DNA from: Pseudomonas chlororaphis | Lineage (GTDB): Bacteria > Pseudomonadota > Gammaproteobacteria > Pseudomonadales > Pseudomonadaceae | NCBI RefSeq assembly: GCF_000783395.1 | Contig: NZ_JSFK01000005.1 | Location: 171,531 to 235,530 of the forward strand | DNA: 64,000 nucleotides | Direction of reading: 5' to 3' | In this document: positions 26,531-37,700 of the stretch, one piece after another | Numbering within the stretch: position 1 is the stretch's first letter | How the letters are laid out: each line of letters opens with the position of its first letter | Made by a program: the position numbers and the translations under genes | The notes under the pieces: model-generated | What the model was told of the DNA's origin: nothing | Databases searched by the model: none | The model's input: only the letters and a program-made list of their open reading frames with translations

Positions 26531-27124
26531 ATGTTCAAGTTCATCAAGACCACCGTGATCGGCGGGCTGTTGTTCATCCTGCCGTTGGTGTTGATCGTCG
26601 TGCTGATCGAAAAAGCCATCCACTTGTTGCGCGGGCCGGTCGAGAAGTTGTTGCCGATGTTCAAGGGCTATGACGTCGCGGGCGTGACACTTGTGAGTGT
26701 GGCGACATTGTTGGGTCTGATCGTGCTGTGTTTTCTCGCCGGGCTGCTGGCACGCACCTCAGCGGCGGCGCGGGCGATGGAAGCCACTGAAAACAAGCTG
26801 CTCAGCAACCTACCGGGCTATCAGTTGTTCAAGGACACCACGGCACGCTTTGCCGGGCTGGAAAACGAGGACGGTTCCAAGGTCGGCCTGATTGCCGAGG
26901 GCGAAGGCTTTCGGTTGTGCCTGATCGTTGAGAGCGTGGATGACTGGCTGACGATTTTCATGCCCGACGGAGGACCGGCCGGCGGTACCGCCGGTGAAGT
27001 GCGGCTGGTCCCGGCCGCACATGTCATCGTCACCGAACTGTCGTGGCTGACCCTGGCCACCGGGTTACGCCGTGGCGGCCGTGGCATGCTCGCGCAGATG
27101 CAACCCTGGGTGCCGAAAGCCTGA
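26531..27124 (+). CDS. DUF502 membrane protein
   Basis: A protein of 197 residues with two N-terminal transmembrane helices (about residues 7-28 and 52-73), then a soluble domain with G-Y-Q-L-F-K-D-T-T-A-R-F and I-F-M-P-D-G-G-P-A-G-G. These fit the DUF502 family, whose inner-membrane proteins have no firm function. Its stop codon TGA abuts the stop codon of the convergent gene (TGATCA) with no space between. Confidence 0.87.
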   Translation: MFKFIKTTVIGGLLFILPLVLIVVLIEKAIHLLRGPVEKLLPMFKGYDVAGVTLVSVATLLGLIVLCFLAGLLARTSAAARAMEATENKLLSNLPGYQLFKDTTARFAGLENEDGSKVGLIAEGEGFRLCLIVESVDDWLTIFMPDGGPAGGTAGEVRLVPAAHVIVTELSWLTLATGLRRGGRGMLAQMQPWVPKA

Positions 27125-27703
27125 TCAAGGCGCGTTGACCACCACATACGTCACATCACTGCCCTGATACTGCGGCTGGTACCAGGTCGAGCCGCACTGC
27201 ATATAGGCGACGTTGTAGCGAATCACCTGCACGCAACTGCTGGGCATTTGCGCCGGAGTGAAGATCGCCCCCACCACCGCCGCCGTGACCGCGACGGTTG
27301 CCGTGACTGCCGCTGCGGTCGCCACCGGGTGGTAGTGATCGTCGTAGCCATAACGGCCATGGCCGTCGACATCGATATCAACATCACGGTGGTTGTCGAT
27401 ATTGACGTTACGGTTGACGTTGCGATTGCTGTTGTTGACGTACGTACGGTTGCCGACGTTGTTGCCGGCATTGACCCGATTGCCCGAATTGACCCGATTG
27501 CCGGCACTGACATTGTTGGTGCGCTGCGGCGCATTGATCCGCTGCGCCCGTTGCGCATTCGGCGCCGGCGCGCGGTTGACGTTGGCGCGGGCATGTCCCT
27601 GAGCGCGTTGCCCCCGGGCATCGGCTTCGGCGACATAACCGGCGGTCAGCAGCGTGGCGGCGGCCAGCGACAACAACAGAGTCCACGTCATCGACTTGTT
27701 CAT
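27125..27703 (-). CDS. Asn/Arg-rich exported protein
   Basis: A protein of 192 residues; ATG 27703 follows GGGAGGG. A Sec signal covers about residues 1-30. Residues 50-110 are low-complexity, rich in Asn, Arg and Val, with short repeats such as N-R-V-N-S-G / N-R-V-N-A-G and D-V-D-I-D-V-D-G. A hydrophobic Ala/Val helix follows (residues 127-147), and a C-terminal domain with two cysteines (S-S-C-V-Q-V, M-Q-C-G-S-T-W-Y) resembles short cell-envelope proteins seen beside DUF2092. Function unknown. Its start lies one base after the stop of the upstream DUF2092 gene, so both are one operon. Confidence 0.78.
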   Translation of the reverse strand: MNKSMTWTLLLSLAAATLLTAGYVAEADARGQRAQGHARANVNRAPAPNAQRAQRINAPQRTNNVSAGNRVNSGNRVNAGNNVGNRTYVNNSNRNVNRNVNIDNHRDVDIDVDGHGRYGYDDHYHPVATAAAVTATVAVTAAVVGAIFTPAQMPSSCVQVIRYNVAYMQCGSTWYQPQYQGSDVTYVVVNAP

Positions 27704-27704
27704 G

Positions 27705-28493
27705 TCACTGCCCTCCCTGATCGCTGGCTTGTTTAAACGCAATCGCCACATCGCCTTTGCCCGGTTTGAAGGTGAACTGCGTGTCCGGGATAGTCGGCTT
27801 GAGGTTCCACTGATACACCGCGCTGTACTCGGGGAAGCTCTTATCGTCGGTGGTGGTGATCACCAGTTTGCACGGCAAGGGTTTGTCGGAGCGGGTCAGC
27901 CACAACTGCCAGTCAATGCCCTCCTGGCGAAACGCCAAATGGTCGCAGAGCTGGCCCTTGATGACCGACGGGCCCACGTACAGCGCGGCTTTCAAGGCAT
28001 CGATCTGCGCCTGGTCACTGCCGAACAGAAACAGATCCTCCATCGGTACCTGCACACCGTAGAAGTTCTCGACCTTGTGCAGGGTTTCCGCGACGGTGGC
28101 CGGTGCATCGACGGTGGTGTAGTACTTCAGGTACGGCGAATACTGGGTGAGCTTCTTGCCGTTATAGAAAAACTCGCGGGTGCGCACATCGCCTTCGCTT
28201 TTCGCATACAGGCGATCATGGCCGACCACTTTCAGGGTATTGGCCGACTCGGTCTTGATCTTCTGCCCGGACTCCAGAACCGTGTCGCGCGAGACTTGGG
28301 CATCGACCTGAAATTTCGGCAGGCTGCGCAGGTAATTGCCCATGTCGATGAGCTTGTCGACCACTTGCGGGTTGATCAACGGCGCATCGTCCGTGACCTC
28401 GGCAGTGGGTGCAGGCGGCGGGTCTTCAGCGCGGGCTCCCGGCGCGAGCACCAGCGTGAACATCAGGCAGACAATACTGGCTGGGGCTTTCAT
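27705..28493 (-). CDS. DUF2092 periplasmic protein
   Basis: A protein of 262 residues from ATG 28493, preceded by AGGAG at eight bases. A Sec signal ends near A-R-A-E. The mature part fits DUF2092: L-I-D-M-G-N-Y-L-R-S-L, then L-K-V-V-G-H-D-R-L-Y-A-K, F-F-Y-N-G-K-K-L-T, C-D-H-L-A-F-R-Q-E-G-I-D-W-Q-L-W. The fold is probably related to LolA/LolB-like half-barrels that bind lipid, so a role in lipoprotein or lipid handling is possible but unproved. It heads a two-gene unit with the Asn-rich protein and is divergent from the giant adhesin gene. Confidence 0.82.
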   Translation of the reverse strand: MKAPASIVCLMFTLVLAPGARAEDPPPAPTAEVTDDAPLINPQVVDKLIDMGNYLRSLPKFQVDAQVSRDTVLESGQKIKTESANTLKVVGHDRLYAKSEGDVRTREFFYNGKKLTQYSPYLKYYTTVDAPATVAETLHKVENFYGVQVPMEDLFLFGSDQAQIDALKAALYVGPSVIKGQLCDHLAFRQEGIDWQLWLTRSDKPLPCKLVITTTDDKSFPEYSAVYQWNLKPTIPDTQFTFKPGKGDVAIAFKQASDQGGQ

Positions 28494-28743
28494 CGGTTCC
28501 GCTCCTGTCCCTGCGTGGGCGTTGCGCCGCATGGGCGACTGACTGACCAGCCTAGACCCCACCCTTGCTGTGCGCCAATGCGCACAGACACACCGCGCAT
28601 TGATGGCCATAGGCTGTTATCGCGCCTCGTTGCAAGTCCCTGAAGTTCGCTGGAAAAGCGTAAGAAACGTCCTACGCTGAATTTGTCCGTCGCCCGGCGT
28701 CGGCACTCATTGGAAGGATTCAGCAGGCAGTAAGAGGCCGATC

Positions 28744-31700
28744 ATGCAAGATTCACGCAATGGATTGTCCGGCGCCCATTGGCGCCCGCAACGTCAGTCG
28801 CTGGCGCTGGAACCGAGAATTCTGTTCGACGGCGCCGCCGCTTCGGCGGCTGCCGATCAACATCACAGCGATCCTGCCGCGCCGCCGGCCGCCGTGGACG
28901 CCCAGGTTCCTCACAGCACGCCCACCGAGGGCCGCGCCACCGAGCCTGCACCGTCTGCTGCGCGCAGCCTGCTGGTCATCGACAGCCGCATCGAAAACCG
29001 CGATCAACTGGTCGCGCAGTTGCCGGGCAATGTCACCGCGATTGTGGTGAATGTCGGCGAAGACGGTCTGGCGGCGATCTCTGCGGCGTTGGCGCAACTG
29101 GGCAAGGTAGACTCGATCCAGATCATGTCCCACGGCGCCGCCGGGCAATTCACCCTGGGCAACCGCACGGTCAGTTCGGACAACATCGACTCGCTGGGCA
29201 AGACCCTCGAACAATGGCGCAACAACCTGAGCCAAGGCGCGGACATTCAGCTCTACGGTTGCGATGTCGGCGCCGGTGCGGCCGGGCAGACCCTGGTCAA
29301 CGAGCTGGCACGCTGGACCGGTGCCGATGTCGGCGCCTCCAGCAACGACACCGGCAGCAGCCAGGCCGGCGGCGACTGGACCCTGGAAACCCGCGTCGGC
29401 GACATCGATAAAAGCATCGCCATCAGCGGCCTTGCCATGGCGCATTTCGACGGTTTGCTGGCCGATGCCGCGCCGACCGCGACGGTATCTACCGGCGGCA
29501 GCGATGTACTGCTCGGCGACCGTTTCACCTTCACCGTGAATTTCAGCAATACCTCGACCCAGGTGGGTTACGCGCCGTTCATCAACCTGGCAATGCCGGT
29601 CACCGGCAAGGATGGCGATGACGGCGTCAACTTCATCTCGGCCACGTATCTGGGGCAAAACCTGATCAGCCACGTGGTGACCTTCGATGCCAACGGCAAC
29701 GCCACACATCCTTTGGCCAAAGACGCCAACGGCAACTTCCTGATCATCAACGCCGCCACTTACGGCATGCGTGCCGGCGACAAACTGGTGGTTATCGAAC
29801 TGCCGTTCGCCAGCGTCACCAACCAGCAGCCGGTGATCGGCGTGCAGATTACCGCCAGCCTGAGCAATCTGGCCGACACGGCGTTTTCCAACGGCAGTCC
29901 CGATCTGACCATCCGCGCCAGTGGCGGCTTCGAATTCGGCAATGACGCGCTGGACAACCCGACCAATGATCCGAGCCTGATCCAGGCCGGCACTGCGGCT
30001 TTCGTCGTGCACCCGACGGTGATCACCGTCAGCGAAACGATCAATACCCCGGAAGGCGAAACCGCCACCGGCCCCAACTATGTGCGCACGCTGACCCTGT
30101 CGGCGACACCCGCGCCGGGCCAGACGCTGACCAACGTCGTCATCACCCAGCCCCTGCCAGACAATATCCAGGTCAACTCGATCACCCCCGGCGCTGGCGG
30201 CCGGCTGACCTCGATCACCCTGCACGACGGCACGGTGGTCACCAATGCTGCAGAAATCGCTGTGCTGATCGCGGCCAATGACGTCTATATCAATTCATTC
30301 ACCGTCGCCTACGACAGCCTTACCGGCAAGACCGACACCGTGGTCGCGTTCTACGTGCCGGAAGTCGACGCCAACGGCCAGCCGGTGATCAACCCGGTCA
30401 CCGGCGACGCGGTGACCGTGACCCTGGGCCCGCCAACCGCTTCCGGGCAATGGGTGCCGCTCGATCCTCGCGACGTCACCGCACCGAACACCACTATAGA
30501 TTTCAGCGGCACCGGCCAGAGCACGCAGTTCATCGCCAAATCGATCACGCTGCTGAAAACCGCAACGATGCAGAACGACATCGGCCACAGCGGCATCAGC
30601 CCCGGCGACACCCTGCAATACACCCTCAACCTGGCGATTTCCGACTACTTTGCCTTCGGCAAGGACTTCTTCAACGAAGGCCAACTGGTCATCCGCGACC
30701 AACTCAGCGATGGCCAGACCCTCAGTGGCACGCCGACCCTGACAGTGACGATCGACGGCGTCGCGCAGACCATCACCCTGGTCACCAGCGTGGTGAACAA
30801 CGCCGACGGCAGCACCTCGATGGTGTTCGACATCGCCCAGTCGCTGCGCAATGCGTTCAACAACATTCGCGGCTGGCTCAATGGCGACCTGGCCTTCGAC
30901 GACACGTTGCAGGGCGCCGTGGTCGCGGTGTTGAGCTATTCGGCCATTGTCGGCCAGACCTACAAACCACCTTCAGGCAACCCGCATCCGGACATCAACG
31001 AAGGTGACGAACTGGGCAACACCGCCACGGTGGACGGCACGCTGTTGGTCGATCGCTTCAACCTGACGGGCGAGAGCGAAACCGACGGTTCCACCACCAC
31101 CAGCGTGATCCCCACCAGCAACGTCGATATCAATCTGGTCGAGGTCAATAACGGCGCACCGCCGGGCAACGGTGAACTGCGCCCCGGCGATGAAGTGACC
31201 TTCGAGCTAAGTTACGACCTGGTCACCGGCGATTACGAGCAATTCAAACTCACCGCGTACCTGCCGCTGCCGCTGTTCAATGTCAGCGGGATTACCTGGG
31301 GCTCGGGCAATGATGTCGGCCAGTGGGCGCTGGGGGCGGGCAATACCAATGCCGGCGGTGTGATCAGCGTCACCAGTGCCGACGGCAACTCGGTGGTGTT
31401 CGACTTCGGCAGCTTTGCCACCAACACCACCGCCGGCAGCCGCATTGTTATTCGCTTCACGGTCCGGGTCGGCGATCAGCCATTTGCCGACCAGCGCTCG
31501 CTCGACGTCCTCGCACAATCGAGCCAGCAGACCACCCTCACCGACCGCACGCTGATTTCCTCCGACGTAGTCGCGATCGTGTCGGTCGCCGAGCCGGTGC
31601 TCAATATCAAGCACGGCGTGGTGTCCGGCTCCAACGGCACGGTGACTGGCACCAGCGGCAGCTGGAATCCGCCGGGCAGCACGGGCAAACCTTTCAATGG

Positions 31701-34700
31701 CAGCGTCACCGACCTGTCGGCGGTCGACGGCAACATCAGCAACATCGACGGCGCCGACCGTTTGCGCCTGGTCACGGCGATCGAAAACAGCGGTGGCGGC
31801 GGTGCGTTTGACGTCAGCACCAGCATCACCCTGCCCTCTGGCTTGAGCTTCGTCGGCGGCAGCCTGGCGGCGGCCAACCTGCAGATTTATCGCGGCGACG
31901 GCACGCTGCTGGTGTTGGGCACCGACTACAGCGTCAGCGGCAACCAGATCACCTTCCTCGATGCGGGTGGCCAGGCCAGTCTGTTGGCCGGGCGCAGCGG
32001 CACGGCGGCCGATACCAGCGGCGCCAACGTCGTGGTGATCAGCTATGACGTCGAGGTCAGCGCGACCATCGAGGCCAGTCGCAGCCTGCAATCCACCGCG
32101 ACCCTGAGCAATTACGCCAGCGTCAACAACGGCACCGACTTCACCCCGACCGACCTCACCGACCTGGCCAGCCAGCAGATTGCCGCGCCGCTCATCAGCA
32201 AAGTCTTTGCCGACGGCACACTGGACAATGGCGACTCCAGCGCCAGCCACACCAATGGCAGCGATCTGGTGGTCGGCGAAAGCATGCGCTACGACATCGT
32301 CATCACCCTGCCCGAAGGCACCACGCAAAACCTGCGCATCGAAGACCTGATTCCACCGGGCATGCGCCTGGACACCAGTTTCAACGGTGGCCTCGGCTAC
32401 CAGATCATCACCACCCGCGCCGGCAGTGGCGCACTCGGCGCCGATTTCGCCGGCAGCGTGCTGGTCGGTGGTTTCGCCGGAATTGGCGGCGCACTGGGGG
32501 GCGACGGTGTCGATGGACGCTGGACTTTCAGCGTCTCCAGCGTGTCGGCGGACAACCAGACCGGCAACAACACCTTCGTGATTCGTCTGCAACTGGTGGC
32601 CAACAACGTGATTGCCAACCAGGCCAACGTCTCGCTGCAGAACAATGCGCAGTTGGTTTACAACGACCCGGATGGCGACACGCCGAACGGCGCGGTGGCG
32701 CTGGATCGCAACGTTGCCTTGAGCGGTGGCCAGCCGACGGTGACCGTGCGCGAGCCGACCCTGCAAATCAATCAGGTGATCACCTCCACCTCCGGCCTGG
32801 GCGGCTATGACCAGGGCGACACGGTGACTTTCAATATCACCATCACTAACGGCAATGGCAGCACCGATTTCAGTGCCTTCGACATCAGTTTCCTCGACAC
32901 CCTGCCGACCCAACTCAGCAACGTCACGCTGGTCGGCGTGCTGTATCAGAACGGCGCGACCAACAACGGCGGGGTTGCCTTTGAAATCGTCGGCGGCCAG
33001 TTGCGCACCGCCAGCGGCGCCAATATCGACATTGCCAAGGGCGGCAGCATCGTCTTGCAGCTCAGCGGTATCGTCAACGCCAGCGCCGCAGCGTTATCTA
33101 ACATCGCCAACGTTGCCAGTGTGCAATGGACCAGCCTCGACGGCGGCAATGCCGGCGAACGAACCGGCGTTGACGGCGTGCTCAATGGCGGCACCCTCAA
33201 CGATTACCGCAACCTGTCGACTTTGTTGATTCCTGTGGCTCAGGCCATCGAGATCTCTCGAGTCGGCGGCTTGCCGGACACCGCCGCGCCGAACCCGACC
33301 TCCGCAACCGTCGAACAAGTGACCGTCGGCGAAGTGATTCGCTACCGCGTGGTGGTGCTGGTACCCGAAGGCAACAACCCCAACTATCAGGTGCAGATCA
33401 CCCTGGCAAACGGCTTGCAGTTCATCTCCCCGGATGCGCTGGTCAATGCCCTGCGCATCGCGTTCATTTCCAACGGCGGGCTGACCAGCGACGCCAACCT
33501 GATCGTCGGTGGCACGCTGAATATCGACGGCAACGAAAACAGCCCCGAGGCCCTGCCGATCACCGCCGACCTGTCCGGCCTGGCGCCGCAAGGCATCTTC
33601 GACCCGAGCCGGCTGACCGTCGTCACCAACCCCGATGGCAGCCAGGTGGTGACGTTCAACCTCGGCAACGTGGTCAACGGCAATGGCAACGACGACGATC
33701 TGGAAGGCATCTCGATCGAGTTCAACGTGCGCGTGACCAACATCGCCGCCAACATTGCCGGCGCGCAACTGGCGGTGACCGCACAGGAAATCGTCAACGG
33801 TGCCGGGCGTGCGGTCAGTGACACGGTGTTTGAACGCGTGGTCGAGCCGAGCTTCAGCGGCCTCGACAAGCAGATCGTCACCTTCAACCCGAACCCGAGC
33901 GGCAGCACCGGCAACGCCACGGTGCAACTGAGCTTCACCCAGAACGGCGGCCTGCCGGCGTTCGATGCGCGCGTCAGCGACGGCTTTGCCGGCGGCAGCA
34001 ATTACACCCTGCTCAGCGTCAGTATCAATGGCGTGAGTTACGGCCCGGGCAACCTGCCGGCGGGCATCAGCTTCAGCACCAGCGGCGGTTTGAGCGTCAA
34101 CTTCGATCAACTGGATGTCGGCGCGCAGATTCAGGTGCGCTACTCGGTCGACTTGCCGAACTCGACGATTGTCGCCAGCAGCAACGCAACGCTGACCTGG
34201 AGCAGCCTGCCCGAAGACTTCACCAGTTGGGGCGGCAACAGCGTCGGGGTTGATGGCACCGCCACCGGCGAGCGCGACGGCAGCGCCGTCGGCCCGAACC
34301 AGTACATTTTGCGCGACACCGCCGGGCTTGGCGTGATCACCGGCACCCTGTGGAACGACACCGCCAGCCCGACCGCCAGCGCCACACCGGACGGCGCCGG
34401 CCTGGCCGGGCAAACCGTGACCCTGACCTGGGCCGGCGCCGACGGGCGCCTCGATACCACCGCCGACAACCTGCAGTTCACCACCGTCACCGACGCCAAC
34501 GGCCAGTACCGCTTCGGCGTCTTGCCACTGGGCGTGTTCCGTATCGATGTGCCGGCGGGTCTGGTCAGTTATCCGCAACCGCTGGGCGATCTGCGCGTGC
34601 GCGTCGACAGCGACGCCGGCACCCTCGGCCAGATCACCATCACCCTGGGCGATGCCGACACGCAAAGCGCCAACGCCGGCTATGTCGAACAGAACGACGC

Positions 34701-37700
34701 ACCGGTCAACACCCTCCCCGGCACGCAAAACGGCCTGGAAGACGTGGTGCTGAATATCGGCGGCATCCGCGTCGCCGATGTCGATGCCGACCGCGATCCA
34801 AACGTCAACGACCGGGCGATCAGCGTTATTCTCACGGTTACCCACGGCACGCTGTTCCTCGGTGCGACCGTGCCCGGCGTCACCGTCAGCGGTGCCAACA
34901 CCGCGAGCCTGACCCTGACCGGCAACCTCGCCGACATCAACACCGCGCTGGCCAGCCTGCAATATCTGGGCAATGCCAACTTCAATGGCACCGACACCCT
35001 GACTGTTTTGAGCAACGACCGGGGCAACTACGGCGATGCCGACGGCGACGGCATTCCCGGCACTGCAGCTGATGCACTGACCGACACCGACACCCTGCAA
35101 ATCATCCTCGACGCGGTGAATGACAACCCGGTCGGCGTCAACGACAGCGCCACGGCTTTGGAGGCCGGCGGCACCAACAACACCTCCGCCGGTATCGATC
35201 CGCGCGGCAATGTGCTGAGCAATGACACCGACGTCGACATCGCCACCAACGCCGACCAACTGCACGTGGTTTCGGTCGGTCCCGGCGCCGGCATTCAGAC
35301 GCCGGTGCTCGGTGTCACCGTGATCAATGGCCTGTACGGTCAGTTGGTGATTGGCAGCAACGGTTCGTACCAATATGTCGTCGATAACAACAATGCGGCC
35401 GTGCAGGCCTTGCGCGTGTCGGGCCAGACTTTGCAGGACAACTTCAATTACGTGCTCGCTGACCTTGCCGGAGAGACCTCGACCGCCACATTGAGCGTGA
35501 CCATTCAAGGCGCCAACGACACGCCGCAGGGCATCGACGATGACGGCGTGGCCATCGAGGCCGGCGGTGTCAACAACGGCACACCGGGCAGCGATGCCAC
35601 CGGTAATGTGTTGACCAATGATCAGGACGTCGACAGCGCCGCCAACGGCGAAACCCGCACCGTGACCGGTGTCCGTCCGGTGGCTGAGGCCGGCACCGGC
35701 AATTTCACCGCGGTCAGCGGCGCTACGGCGATTGCCGGGCTCTACGGTACGTTGACCATCAATCCCGACGGCACTTACAGCTATGTGGTCAACAACAGCA
35801 ACGCCACGGTTCAGCGGCTCAGCGCCGGTCAACAACTGGTCGAATTCTTCAGCTATCGGCTGACGGATACCGGCGGACTGGATGATGTCGCGCAACTGCG
35901 CATCGTCATTCAGGGCGCCAACGACAATCCGGTGGCCAGCGATGATGCGGCGTCGGCACAAGCCGCGTCGAGCAATGGCACGGCCTCGGAAAGCAATCCG
36001 AGCGGCAACGTGATTCAGTTCCCCAGCCGCCCCGGGCCGATCACTCAACCGGGTGGCAACGGCGTCGATCAGGACGTCGATGCCAATGACCAGCCGAGCA
36101 GCCAGTTGCTGGTCAATGGCGTGATCAACAAAAGCGAAGCCAGTTACAACCCGGCCGTTGACGTGCTGAGCGGTGTGGCCACCGGCACCACCTCAGCCAA
36201 CGGCACCTTGGTCGCAGGCCTTTACGGCACCTTGCGCATCGGCGCCGATGGCTCGTTTTTCTATGACGTCGACAGCACCAATGCAGCGGTCCAGGCCTTG
36301 GCGCCTGGGCAGACATTGACCGAGTTCTTCACCTACCGCGTGACCGACACCACCGGCCTCACCGACACCGCGCAACTGGTGATTACCGTCCACGGCGTCA
36401 ACGATCCACCCGTGGCGCAAAACGTCATCGCCGTCGCCACCGAAGCCGGCGGGATCAACAACCTGACGCCGGGCGTCAACCCTTCGGGCGACGTCACGGC
36501 CAACGACACCGACCCCGATGGCGATCCGTTAACGGTCACGCTGATCAAGTCCGGTGCGAGCGGCGACCCGGGCACACCGATTGCGGTGAATCTCGGCGGC
36601 ACGGTGATTGCCGGGCTGTACGGCACGCTGACGATTTTCCCCGACGGCAGCTACGTCTATGAAGTCGATAACAGTAACCCTGACGTTCAGGCGCTGCGGC
36701 GCAGCGTCGATCTGCTCTCGGAACGTTTCACCTACACCGTCAGCGATGGCGTCGGCGCGACTCCGGAAATCGACACCGCCGAAATCATCGTGCTGATCCG
36801 CGGGCAGAACGACAACCCGCTGGCCAATGACGACTCAGGCGTGGCCATTGAGGCCGGTGGCTTGAACAACAGCCAGCCCGGCCAGGATCCCACCGGCAAC
36901 GTGCTGGATAACGACAGCGACGTCGACGGCGGCGAAGTCCCCGGCGACCTGCCCAATTACGACTATGGCGAGACCCGCGCGGTGTCCTCGTTACGCACCG
37001 GCTCAGAGGCTGGCACCGGGACGGCGGGCACATTGGGCACGGAACTGCGCGGCACTTACGGCTGGCTGACACTGAATGCCGACGGCAGCTACAGCTATCG
37101 TCTCGACAACAGCATGGCCGCCGTGCAGGCCTTGCGCGCTGGCAATACGTTGCTCGACGCGTTCAGCTACGAGGTGATCGACGCCGCCGGCGCCAGCGAT
37201 CGCGCGACGTTGAACATCACTATTCAAGGACGCAATGACACGCCGATCGCGCAGAACGACAGCAACACCGCCGTTGAGGCCGGCGGCTTGAACAACGCCA
37301 CGCCAGGCACCAATCCGAGCGGCAACGTGCTGAGCAATGACAGCGATGTCGACGGCAACGGCGAAGTGCTCAGTGTCATCGGCGTCAATCAAGGCTCGTC
37401 GGTGGGCCTGATCGGCAGCGGGTTCAATGGCACCTACGGTGTTCTCACCCTGAATGCCGATGGCAGTTACAGCTACGTGGTCGACAACCTCAATCCGCAG
37501 GTCCAGGCACTGCGCAACAATGCCGACAGCCTCACGGAAACCTTCACCTATCAGATCCGCGACCTGGCCGGCGCCACCAGCAGCGCGACGCTGACCATCA
37601 CCGTGCGCGGGGCCAACGACAATCCGATCGCCAGCGACGACAGTGCCGTGGCGGTCGAGGCCGGCGGAACCTTCAACGGCACCCCTGGGATCAACCCGAG

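Noticed and set aside
27248..28643. Long plus-strand frames opposite the Asn-rich and DUF2092 genes
   Set aside because: They are shadows. The minus-strand genes have signal peptides, ribosome sites and a tight operon junction.
33094..36048. A 984-codon antisense frame within the adhesin gene
   Set aside because: It mirrors the repetitive codon use of the adhesin and gives a Val/Gly/Ala-rich product without recognisable domains.
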